From contig NC_081831.1 in NCBI RefSeq assembly GCF_030867095.1, forward strand, positions 47,119,319 through 47,183,318: a stretch of DNA of 64,000 nt, given 5' to 3'. Position numbers and translations under genes: made by a program. The DNA comes from Alligator mississippiensis. Its lineage: Eukaryota; Chordata; Crocodylia; Alligatoridae. Below the pieces are notes generated by a model. That model was given only the letters and a program-made list of their open reading frames with translations. It was not told the origin of the DNA and did no database searches. Below, one piece after another: positions 1 through 10,907 of this stretch. Each line of letters starts with the position of its first letter. Position 1 is the stretch's first letter.

Positions 1-2095
1 GACAATTTAACAACCGGGAAATCTCTAAACATCACTGATCAAGGGCTAAAAGCCCTGGCCTGAGTTAATCAATTCCAGGGACCAACTTTTGGGCTGAATA
101 TCTCCAGATTGACTGCTCCCAGAGCCCTATTCAAAATTCATCAATGGACTCCCAAACTTGCACGTACATGCGGACAACCCCTGGGACTGACAGATGCCAT
201 CCAGTAGCCACCGAGGAGGGAAATCCCACAGGGGTCAATGACCCCTGGATTGGGCAACCCTGAAAACTGGGGAGTCACCAAAGTCTGCCAAGGACAGATA
301 AAAAGCAGTGAAAAGTGACCCTCAGTGGCGCCCTCTTGATCTCCAACTTGACCAGCCCCGACCTGTCCAGTCAGAAGGACCAGCCGACAACCCCCTTCTG
401 GAAGATAACACCACACTGAAAGAAGCCTCAACGGCAGATTCCAGAGACTGTGGGATAGGTATACCTGACTCTTGTAGCTTGCTACTGTGCGTGTGAGGGG
501 AAGGACCAGCCCCAAGGTTTATAACTTAACTCATTACAGTGTTTCAATCCACCTAATAAACCAGAATTTTAAGGATCCCAAGTTGGACATTTGTAGCCAA
601 CACATTTATGCCTGTATAAACATCGGGACATTTAAAAAGTCTTAATTTAGGCTATTTATGCTGTTATATGCAGCTGAACATATTTTAAAAGTCTTAATTT
701 AGTCCAATTTTTTTAAGTTTTTGGTTTGCAAAACATCTTTGGTCTAATGAGTTGGAGTCTTTGCTTCTTCAGACAAAATGGGAGGAGTCGGAGGGGAGAG
801 AAAACAAACCCTTTTGAAGCAAATTTGCACAAAAACATTTTCTTTTTGTTAACAACTATTTTTCCAAGCATATTCAATGCTTTCCAAACAGCTCTGTTAT
901 CCAGCAGGCAGCCCAAATATACCCTTCATAGGAGGATGGTGAGGAAAGATATAGGTATTGTATGCTCCAACACAAACACTTATCATATTTTGACCTGGAA
1001 GTTCTTCAGAACAGGGCACAAATCTCAGTATCCCTATTTAATGGATGTGGACACAGAGGCAGCAAGAGGGAAAGCGATGTGCCCAGTGTCCCAGGGCAGG
1101 TCAACGGCAAACTGGGAAAAGAATCAAATCTGTTAGCTCTGATCCTGTACGTTCGAACATGCTACCTCCCCCTGCAAAGGGGTTTCTGCCATTCCACATA
1201 GGATATTCTATGCAAAAACACACCTTGCCAAGCTAAGTCCCTTGCTCATGCCTAGGAGTTTCAAGTCTATTTTCCACATTCTCCTCTAAATTATCCTGTT
1301 GAGTTCCCCAAGTCTGAGGGATGAGAAGGACCTCCCTCTTGCCAGTAATCATTCATTATGGGAATTCATTTGAGTTGCATGCATCTCAGTGAATGTCACA
1401 TGGGTGAAAATAGCTAAAAAGTATGTTTGGGAGACAGAGAGGAAACACTAAGCGTAGCTTTTTTGGAAGATATATTTTGGCACTATCTGATTAACAGAGG
1501 ACAACTGCAAACTGCATCACTGGCACTGGTTTGCAGAAAATGACATCTGCCAGCCCTTCATAATCAGGATTTTGCCTGTAACAAGATCAGCCATGTAGGA
1601 AACATTGTGGAAGTAAAAAAAAAAAAAAAAAAAGAGTCATAAAATAATCCATAAAACATAATATAATATAATATTATATATACACACTTGGCTGGATCAA
1701 ATCACAGGGTGGTATCTGCAAATATCTGATGCATCATTTGGATTCTGTCATTCAGAAGAGAAGGATGGATAAGAAAAGCACTTTATAAGGAATCATGGGG
1801 AAAGGGTCCAATCCCATAGTGTATTTAAGCATCCTCCACTCCCAGAAGGAACTCACTGGAACTTAAGATGCTTACAGCTGACCAGATCTGACCCTCCCGA
1901 ACGGTGTTTTGGGGGCGGGGGTAAGGGAGGAGGAACAGTATTGGAAATTGTAAAGACAACTAGGTTTTTGCACTGCCATTAGGTTTTTGGGTTTTTTTAA
2001 TAGTAACAGTCAAAAATGACTTGGGTGCCTAAACCCCATTGTCTAAAATGATATTAGGATCTCAACAGAAAAGTGTCCTAAAAGTAAATGCAATG
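1..2095. other. Non-coding sequence, no gene recognised
   Basis: I see no gene here. The first 560 bases have a different, more GC-balanced texture and end near an AATAAA (about 555-560), so they may be the end of an interspersed repeat, but I cannot name it. Short open frames on both strands have no family resemblance. An A run lies at about 1615-1633, followed by an AT-only stretch at about 1655-1682. Confidence 0.6.
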
Positions 2096-3043
2096 TGTCA
2101 CAGGCCAGCTGGGCACTGTGAGTGTATCAATTTTATCACAGGCCAACTGGGCTGTTTGATTCAGTTTTGGATCGAGGAGGCAAAAGTTGGGAGTGGAATA
2201 AAGGCAAATTTATTATAGTTTACACACACACAACAGTTAACAGAAAGATAAATGCGATAAGCAGATAAGGCAGTATAAAAGAGCTAATAGTAAAATAATA
2301 TCAACAGATAATAATAACAGATAGATAGATAGATCAATCTGTCACAGGCCAACTGGGCACTGTGAGGATAGTAGCCACACTGGGCTGTTCAAAACAACAA
2401 ATAGACAGACATGGGTTGACAACTTATCGATAGTCCCTCAATGCCAGGTGCACGCCAAGTGATTCCAGTGAAGTCAGGCGTCCCTGATGATCAATGCTGT
2501 CAGAGAGATTACTGGGGAAGGTCCCTTGCTCAGGATCCAATCCTCACTCACACCGGGAGTCTGGGGTCCGGGCATGGGACAGAAATGACGGTTCTGCTCC
2601 CTTCTTCCTGCTGGTCACCTGATGCATGTGTTTTTTTTATACCTAGTCTTATGCTAATCTGTTGGCCTCAGGGCCACTCACAATATTGCCCTATAGCTGT
2701 TACCCTATGGGATCGGAAGGTGTTAAAATTATCATAAAAGGTTACTACCCAGACTCAGGTTTATCCAATAAGCAAATTATGATGCAGCGCCTTTAGGTTT
2801 GAAATTTACATCGCTCTGCCTAAATCCCAACCCCTTTTAGGCTTCAGTTGAATATGCTTTCTTGGGATACGCTTTCCTGGAATGTGTTTGGGTGTGCCTA
2901 GCAGTTAGATCCAGTTTTTATCGCTAAGGCTGAACCCTGAGAAAAAACCGTTAGGCCAGCTAATCTCACAGCTACAGCTTTGCCTCTGGGGCCCAGTCAG
3001 TTCCATGAACAGTTAATTTATCAGTTTGGTTAAACTTGTGACA
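2096..3043 (-). mobile_element. Probable solo LTR (unclassified)
   Basis: The segment starts TGTCAC and ends GTGACA, a perfect 6-base terminal inverted repeat of the TG...CA form typical of LTRs. Read on the minus strand it has an AATAAA-like site near its end (plus-strand TTTATTA at about 2211), as in the LTRs of provirus A. The motif 'CACAGGCCARCTGGGC' occurs three times near the left end (about 2099, 2136 and 2343), and a GATA/AGAT run lies at about 2319-2334. I found no matching target duplication (AATG on the left, GACA on the right). Family and boundaries are therefore tentative, and it could be another kind of repeat. Confidence 0.45.
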
Positions 3044-6000
3044 GACAAGTTACATTTGCAGTTTACAAACTTACAAGCTTATATTAACTAATATTACCTA
3101 TTTAGGCAAAATACCAAATGCCTCCAAGAAGCACACATTATTGCTTATTAATCTCTTTGGTTCTGGCTGTCACAGCAATGACATATAGGCAAGGAAGCCC
3201 TGACCTTAAAAGAGAAGTTAAATATTTGGGAATCTTATGGAATGAATCTAATAGGAAAAAAGTGAGTCTTTTGCAGCCAAGGTTTTCAGATCTTGATCAC
3301 AAACAATTTTTATCAGGGATTACCTTTAGCTAGGAGAGCGACACATTCATTGCATCAAGACACCTAAATCAAGTGCTCCTAGTGGGCAAGAGGTCTGTGT
3401 CTTAGTCCTGAATAGCCACTGCTAACCTGAGTGACCTTAGATAAAACATTTCCTTCCTGTACCTCTCTTTCCATTCATTATTTGTCTCAACTTTACAGTG
3501 TAAACTCTTTGGGCACATCTAGACAAGTGTGCACAAGCAGTATGCAGCGCCTAAGACCTGGCAGCAGCGATGCAAACTGCACACACTGCTTGTGCAGGTG
3601 CTCAGTGTGCTGCTAATTTGCGGTACAATGGGGTTTTTTGACATGAGGAGATATTCATGTCAAAAAACACCTGTGCCTGAAAAAAGCAGGGTGGCATTCA
3701 TGGCAGCAGTCTGCACTGCCCCAAACCAGAGCCAGTCTAGCCAGAGCCATACTCTGGCTGCCGACCAGGCTCCGCATGCCTGGATCGCCACCACTGGAGC
3801 CCCAGGAGGCCCCCCAGGACCCCAGCTAAGGCTGCTGGGGCCTGCCCAGGTACTGGCCCCAACCTTCCCTACCCGACCCAGACCATTTTTCCATGCTCTA
3901 ACCCCATGTGCAGGGGCATGTGCTGGGGAAAAAAAGCATCAGCATGAATTTGTGCCCCTGCTTTTTTCCCCATGGCAACCGCACACCACTGCTCATGGGG
4001 ACCTTTGGGTGCAGGAACTGTTTCTTAATTAGGTGTTTGTACAGTATCTACCATGAGAGCGCACTGATCTCAGATAGGACTTCTACACATCAATGCATCA
4101 TCAATAATAACAAAAAAAATCCTTGATCTTAACTGTGTGCTACTCCAAAATTGTAAAAAAATTGTAAGAATAATAAGCATCCCAAATACATGAACATTTC
4201 CGGACATGAGTGATCCTGTACATGCTCTAGTCTTTTAAACAACGGTGGGACGGGGAAATCAGTAAACTAACTCTTAATCCCTCCTATGGGTGCTCTCAGT
4301 AAGAGTTGCAATTATTTCAATGACATCTTCAAACCTTGGGAATGAGTCATATGTTAAGTCAGTATTTCCATTTCCTTCCATATATTTCTAGCTTTCTTAA
4401 CACGCTGCCTGTGGAATTTCACTGCTATAAAAAGTCTGACATGAGAATGGCTTGAAGGTAATAATAGTCTCCTTCTTGTATACTTTTGGACAACTGGATA
4501 TTGTTTTAATCTTGTTTATGATGCCATGTTAGTTTATATTTTCACCTTCTTTTCTGTGCTGGTATATGGTTTAGGGATCCAGGTAAGAGCTCCTTTTTTA
4601 GTTTCCACAGGTTACAACTGGGTGCATTCTCCTTATAATTTGTTGCATTCACACACACACACACAAAAGGTATACTTGGGTTTGTGTAAAGAGATAGTAT
4701 GGAGGCACCAGATGAAGTGCCAATTAATTAATATTGCCCTTGGAAAAAGAATTAGATATACATACATAAATGAGCCAGAACTATTTTCACATATATGTGA
4801 AATACAGTGCGTTACGTCCAAAGAACTCAAAGCACTTTACTGAAGAGGGAGGTGTCTTTTCCAGAGGGAGAGTAGAAGGGGAAGTCAAGTGCTCAAGTGC
4901 AACAGCTTCTGGAAAAGCCACCCTTTGTGGACACACTCCACATAATCCACTGGGGACTCAGTCCTAGGGTGCAGCCCTCATATTTATTATCTCCTGTCAC
5001 AAGCTGGAGCTCGCTGTCCAACCGCTTGTCCCTAGAGTCGAAATCTGACTTCTCGGACTGCAACCAAATCCTTAACGCACCACTCAACAGATCTCACTGA
5101 CACATCAGGCAACAATGAGCTGTTGTTCCTCCTCCCCTTGGAAGTCCCATTGTAGTCAGCAATGCAGATACCCTGCACGGCATTCATGTTAAAATAAGCC
5201 CTCAAGTAAACTCAGCCACTTCTCCCATCCAAAATTTCCTGGGTCTCATCCAGCCTTTCCCCATAAGGTTTTTTTTGTTCACTTGTTTTGTTTTCTTTTG
5301 CTGTCCCTGCACCTCGTGGGAGCACATGTGAGCTCGCAGGCTAGCTCAGCTAATGATAGCAATGCAGCTTGGGTAGCTTGGATCGCAACACAAACTTCCA
5401 GCCCATGCATTTATCCAGGGTCTCAGGTGTGCTTTGTAGCCTGTGCTGACCAACATGCTGCTGTGCATGTGCTGCTCACAGTAGTCACAAGCTTAGCGTT
5501 AGCTCAGATAGGTTTGCATAAGCTGCAACAGCTACACTGGTCACAATGTAGAATTACTCCTTACCTTGCTGCTGGTACTTTCCACCCTCTCTGCTTCCTC
5601 TTCCCTTCAGAGAGGAGGAGGAAGGATCTTCATCTAAAAAAAGGTGATGCATCTTCAGTAGCTCTAAGCATCAACCCTGGTCTCTGGTCAACCAAATAGA
5701 TGCAAGCTCATGGCAGATGCACATGCTGATACAGCAATTTTCAGGCCGACCGTTTCATGATATCAAGCGCAATTCATAGACTGTACAGAGAGATTCCTTG
5801 AACCGTCACATAACGGTCTCCCAGGGAACCAGTGGAAGAGCCAGCCTAGTGCTGGATCTACTGAACCGCACCATAAATACATGCACATCTGCTTAACACC
5901 CTATAATCTGCCTGTCATTCATAAGTTGATGATCCCCACATGTCCTTGGTGCTTCTGAACAAATGACCAGGCTGAAATTTCTAAAATTAATATTTATGCA

Positions 6001-6132
6001 AAGCCCTGCTTATGAACACCATGGTTTATAAAACACAATCAGAAAGTATTATCTATTACTATATGGCTAGTGGTGTGTAACACTTAAGCAGACAAGCGTA
6101 AAGACAAGAAGACAAAGCCATATGGTCTAGGG
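3044..6132. other. Non-coding interval
   Basis: No gene is recognised. The interval holds a MIR-like relic (separate entry), a GC-rich block at about 3510-4020 with internal direct and inverted similarity (GACATGAGG...CATGTC around 3639-3662), a short CA run at about 4650-4667, and a CTG/GCA-rich block at 5290-5560. Open frames in these blocks show repeat-like composition and no domains. Confidence 0.55.
3375..3480 (+). repeat. MIR-like SINE relic
   Basis: The stretch 'CACTGCTAACCTGAGTGACC' followed by a C/T-rich tail (TTTCCTTCCTGTACCTCTC) matches the conserved core of MIR SINEs (CACTAACT-x-GCTGTGTGACCTTGGGCAAGT...CTCTGTGCCTCAGTTTCC) as I know it. It is diverged and its ends are unclear. Confidence 0.45.
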
Positions 6133-8203
6133 TGTTACCAAATTTACCCATTACTTTGGGGTGTGCTCATTTATTAGGGATAGTTTCTAGGGTCTTGGTG
6201 ATTCTGTCAATGTGCTGCTTGTGTTACTATACGGAGCTGTATTTCTCCCTTCTGCAAGCCCTCACCCCCAGTGGAGCTATCTTGCAGGACTCAATCTCAA
6301 TGGGACTGGGTTCCTCCAGTCACCAAATCAGTCATACACACAAACACACAGACACTAACGTGACATGCCTGACCTGGCCGGGCTGATCAGCATGGACAGG
6401 CTAACACCCTCATATGCCAAGAATCAGTTCATAAGAGCAACAATAAAATGCAGTCAGACACAAGCACACGGGTAAACAGAATCCCTCTGAATCCGGCTGG
6501 GTGTCCAGCTGACACCCTCATGGGCCAGCATTCAGTTCATAAGGGCACGTCTGAGTCAAACTGGGTCAATCAGCCTGTACAAGCTGATCCCCTTATGTGT
6601 TTCAAACTCAGCACGTCCCAATCTTTGGCCTCTTGATGAGCAGACCCCACAATAATTTGGGCTTCACAGGGATCTTTAGCATAGGTAAAAGAAGTGTTGC
6701 TGCAGAGCACAGGAGGAAAAAGAAGCAGAGAAGGAAAAATATACCCAATTACTACCAGTTTGCCTATAAAAGTTATTTATTGCTAAGCATATGAAATATA
6801 TAATAGACTAGTAGTAATAGACATGCAAAAGAAAAACAAACACAAACAATGACAATACTACCCTGGTTTCACTAAGTATTTGGGGAAACTTAGCTCAAGC
6901 TTAACTGATACAGTTCAGGTTCAGAATTTTATGCCTAGAAAGAAGAGAGAACGCTGGGAATCTCACCGAGTCCACGGTACCCAGGCTGCAAAGCTGACAG
7001 GCACAGTCCGTAGCACAATCCTTGAAGAGAGAGACGATCTGTTCTTCCAGCGTCCCAAGAACGACAGGGGATGGTGTCAGCACAGGAGTTTTCTTCTTCT
7101 TCTTTCTTTCTTCCTCTTTCCTCCTGCTTCTTCTTTTTCTTTCTCTTTCTTCTCTGTTAAGCACACACACTTACAGATTTTTATACCCTCAGTTCAGCTG
7201 CTTTGAAGCACCCTCAGTAGTGTAAATCATTGTCTTTTCTATTGACAAGGGGTTATCTGGTTTGGACCATCTCAGGAAACTGATTGATAATCAGGAAACA
7301 CTTAAGATTAGGGAGTAACCCAAATACTTGGGAGCCAGCTTGAGATTCCTATGGATGGCAGATATCCTGATGGGATATCTCATGGTTTCTTCAGGAACAA
7401 TAGATAGCTTGCAGCATCAGGATTTGGGATTTTTACTTGTTGTGCCCAAGCCTCAGCTTAGCATGACTTTTCCAGACCTTACTATAGTCTTTTAACAGAC
7501 TTAAAGCAATTATTGGGGTGCTCATAACCTTTTGTGGAGAGGACTCCCACCAGTCGTCTCGTGAAAGATACGACAACACCTGGGATTAGGGCTCCAGCAG
7601 GCTGGATGCTGTGATGAACCCTTAACCATTGTTCAAATGTTGCCCATACCCCCTCTGACTCGGTCTCTTGCCTCAGCATTCCCTGACCCGGCAACCGAGT
7701 TTTAGTCAATCGAGTTTAAATAGGCCTCCCATAGTGGGACCGGGGAATGTACGGTTCGAGATGCCTCTTAAATTTAGAGCTGTGTGTGTCTGGGGGGAGA
7801 AAAGTCCTTAGCAAATCCAGATTAGAACTGGTCTGATAAATGCTGAGCTGGGTGTGTGTGTGAACATGGGTTAATTAACATTGGAAGCACAGATTCCCCA
7901 TCATGCAGCGCTCTCCTGCTTCTCTGGTCCCAGAATTCACTGCAGTCTCTGCTTCAGGCTTTCTGTTTTCCATCTCTCATGTAAATGAATGGTCATCTGG
8001 TTCCATCTCAGATGTAAATGAGACCTAGGGCAGTTGTTTCACTCTTATCACCCTTATCTGGAGAGTTTTAGGTGCGTCTCTCACTGCATCTTAATCAGTT
8101 TCGTTTAGGTAGAGGAGGGGAGGGGGTGGGGGAATCCTTTGTGAGTCAGACAGACTGCATCCTGTGCCAGCGTTGCCCAAGAATACAGAGCTGAGGCGTA
8201 ACA
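6133..8203 (-). repeat. 3' LTR of provirus A
   Basis: This 2,071-bp LTR, written on the plus strand, runs TGTTACC...GCGTAACA and is closely matched by the copy at 15476-17542. On the minus strand a TATA box lies at 7179-7185 and AATAAA signals lie at 6776-6781 and 6170-6175. A long GAA/GAAA-rich purine tract (minus strand; plus 7091-7160) lies just downstream of the TATA box, in the expected start of the transcript. The small open frames inside this LTR are repeated in the other LTR and are not genes. Confidence 0.93.
7179..7185 (-). promoter_or_regulatory. TATA box in LTR of provirus A
   Basis: TATAAAA on the minus strand in mid-LTR. The second LTR keeps TATAAA at the equivalent site (about 16521-16527). 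Its position upstream of the AATAAA signals fits a U3 promoter. Present activity is unknown. Confidence 0.5.
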
Positions 8204-8216
8204 ATTCCCCCCATTG
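8204..8216 (-). other. Polypurine tract of provirus A
   Basis: The minus strand reads CAATGGGGGGAAT directly before the 3' LTR. This is the expected position and composition of the plus-strand primer (PPT) of a retrovirus, and it fixes the transcriptional direction as minus. Confidence 0.85.
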
Positions 8217-8247
8217 ATGGGGTGCTTGCGTTGAGCGAGTATCCCCA

Positions 8248-10525
8248 TCACATTCTTGCTCCATGGTACTGGTTCTGGCCTTCTATCCATTGCAATCGTC
8301 GCATCAGTCTCTGGATCCAGCAAACTAGTAGCATCAGACTAATTACTAGTATAATTTGAAAACTAATGATCACTACAATGGGGTGAAGCATGACATTTAA
8401 AAGACCTGTTGCATTGGGGCTCCACCCGAACAAAACCTCCCACCAGGAGTGATGGCCTGCATTTTTAACTGTAGCTGCTAGCTGAGAGATCTCCTGATTG
8501 TGGTGTTGAATCTCGAGTTTGCCATTCTCTCCCAAAGCTTTGAGTTTTTGCAGTTCAGCTTGTAAGGAGGGATGAGTTAATAGTTCCTTAATGGCGATAA
8601 GACCCATTCCTAGTAAAATGGGGGGACACCTCTTTGTAGAGCTCAGGGTAGGCATTCAAATGTTGTATGGTCCATATAGGTACAGTAAACTTAAGATCAC
8701 AAGTAACAATAGTGGTTACATTACAGAAACAGCGATTAATATAAGGCACCATAGGTTGAATCCAATATCCATTAATTAATACAATATCACATCTTGTTCT
8801 CATGCACACACATGCTTTACCCACATAAACAATAGCAGATTCCCTTTCTTGGATAACATCGAAGGAACAGTGAGACTTGTTCCCAGGTTGTGGAAAAAAA
8901 CATTCATCATGCTCCTCCAATGTTTGGTCTTCACAGATGTAACCTAAACCTTCTTTTCTCCTACACCCTTTTACATTTACTGTTTTCCATGCACTATCTT
9001 TCTGCCAGGCCCAAGTGTTATGATCCCTGGAGTACATTACTGAGCTATCATCAATTTGTAATCCCAGTGGGACTACTGGATGGATTGTTCTAATTTCCTT
9101 GCCTGCCACAGTTATAAGGAATAACTGCAAGCTTTGCTGGTGGTGATTGTATGAAGCATTAACTAATCTCCACCAGGGCTGGAGGGCTAATTCTTCCTCC
9201 ATTACATGGGGCCGAATTAGGCTGATTGCTTCCATGGGAATTTGTCCCATCATGGCTTGCCGAATCATTCCCATGATGACATTTTGGGTGAGAGCCTGAG
9301 CTTGCTCACACGCTAAAGCCAATGATACATTATTTTGGAGGGACTGTACACCGGACATCATTAACTTTTCATCCCCTTCTATGAGTTTTTCCCACCCAGA
9401 AAATACCTTACTTATTAACTGCTGTTCTTCGCTTAACATTTTTAAAGATGCAGTTAATGGACTTCCCATTTCCCCCATATTTTCAGTGGCATATGACAGT
9501 TTATTAGCAAGAACTTCTATATTTACAGCATCAATTAAAGAGACTCCTGCTCCTACTGGTGCAATCCAATCACTTAATTCCCTTTTTACCTTATTTACAT
9601 GGTTAACTCCTTGCCACATTTTTATCCATTCATTCCAACCTTTGTGGCTGGTTTCAATTAGGGGAGAACATATAGGTGCAATGTGGGAGATATTCATGCT
9701 CTTTAAATGGATTTGAACTTCCTTTAAAGATGTCTGAGGTTGAAGAACCAATTGTTCTTGTTGATCCCATTTTAATACATGGGGTCCTGAAATTGGGGCC
9801 CTTAAATGTTGGAGGGGAGTAAGGTCTGTGATTAGAGGATTAAAATCTAAAATGGTTTTTTGTTGTTGGCCCAATTCTACCCTGTAGAATCCTGGATCAT
9901 AGAATTCTTCAGAAATAGCAATGTGCCCATAAAATTTAAACCCAACTGTTGGCATGAGCTTGTCACAGTGTGTGCCATTTAAGGGAACTACCCAGTCTGG
10001 GGGACCTTGCTGGACCAGGTTATATCCAGCTGAAGTCCAATTCAGTGGTACCCAATTCACAAGGAACTGTGTTATATTTTTGCCTGCTGGTGTGATCAGA
10101 GATAGCTGCAGTTCATCTCCTGGTAACGGAAGTGTCTGAGTCCCAATTACCATAATAACACGAAGAGGCATGGTCACTCCCCACACAGCAGAGGAAACTA
10201 GGGCTACCATGCACCCTTTGCTGTGCCTATCCCTTGCAATACCATTCTTGGTTGTCTGTGGCAGTACAGATTCCTCTTGAGTCCACAGTGGCTTACAGAA
10301 GAATGGACTGGAGCCAGGGATAGCCTTTATTCCATAACAAAACTGGAGTGGCTTCCCAGTGGCACTCTGTGTGCAATTGGCAAAACTTTGCCAGGGGCAG
10401 CCTGAGGCAAGGTTAGCAGCAAAAAACTGGTAGCGACGCTGTAGGGCCAGGGGGTGCTTCCATTTCCATAGAATCCATGCATGTGGCACAGCCATTTTAT
10501 TTCCTGGGCTCCAACTGGCAAACAC
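8248..10525 (-). pseudogene. env: env of provirus A, one frameshift
   Basis: This is a retroviral envelope glycoprotein, normally cleaved into surface and membrane-anchored subunits. It reads openly from about 10525 (GTG; the first ATG is at 10495) to 8588. The last 130 or so residues continue in a second frame to 8248. The switch falls in a C6 run (plus 8620-8625), where one C too many is present. A basic site KVKR at about 9579-9593 is a candidate furin site. Many N-x-S/T sites precede and follow it. A helical, Leu/Glu/Gln-rich stretch at about 8470-8580 precedes a membrane anchor at about 8310-8400 and a short basic tail. I see no C-x6-CC motif. An alternative start in another frame near 10607, just after a good splice acceptor, would supply a hydrophobic leader. 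I cannot assign the env type; an Ovex1-like avian/reptile env is a hypothesis only. Confidence 0.82.
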
Positions 10526-10907
10526 TTCCAGAGTTTCAGAGGCATCGCAGGTTCAGAATAGAGTCTGGACATCAGACTCCAAATACCTATGCACAGCAAT
10601 GCTTTGGTGCAGCTATGGAATGTCATCATTAGTGTTTGGAGACCTGTGAGGGGACAGAAAAGAGAAAAACAAACTCCCACACTCCCCCCGTATATACTGG
10701 GAGAAGCTGGGATCAACATTGCAGGGGAAAAGTGGAACATTGATCTACAAGAGGGTGGCCATAACAAGTTGAGCACTTCTCTGGCCTTTTCCTGCCTCAA
10801 CATCGGGGTAGGCACTGACAAGCCTATCCGATGCGTATTTTCCAATGGCTCGAAGCCGTTCCTTCCTGCTAGCCAAGAAGGGTGGCCGGCAGGATAGAGA
10901 AGACTGT
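10526..10907 (-). other. pol-env junction of provirus A without integrase
   Basis: About 380 bases separate the RNase H stop from env. In no frame do I see the HHCC zinc motif or the D,D-35-E motif of integrase, which would need about 1 kb. The region holds the env splice acceptor and a possible leader peptide in an alternative frame. The integrase was probably deleted cleanly. Confidence 0.7.
10635..10675 (-). promoter_or_regulatory. Candidate env splice acceptor of provirus A
   Basis: On the minus strand a long T/C tract (TTTGTTTTTCTCTTTTCTGT) runs into CCCCTCACAG, giving an AG at about 10644-10645. It lies about 120-150 bases before the env frame and just upstream of two adjacent ATGs. 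This is the right place for the acceptor of a spliced env mRNA. Confidence 0.5.

Noticed and set aside
726-1136. 136-codon open frame on the plus strand
   Set aside because: It has no domain, no family resemblance and low complexity; it overlaps an equally long frame on the other strand and looks like chance.
3529-4032. 167-codon open frame rich in Pro, Ala and Gln
   Set aside because: It lies in a GC-rich repeat-like block, has no recognisable domain and starts inside what looks like an interspersed repeat.
5283-5699. 138-codon open frame with a hydrophobic start
   Set aside because: The N-terminus resembles a signal peptide, but the sequence is CTG/GCA-rich repeat-like DNA with no homologue I recognise and no splice context.
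6901-7225. Lys/Arg/Glu-rich or Phe/Leu/Ser-rich frames inside the LTRs of provirus A
   Set aside because: They translate the purine-rich tract downstream of the LTR promoter and recur in the other LTR at 16243-16567.
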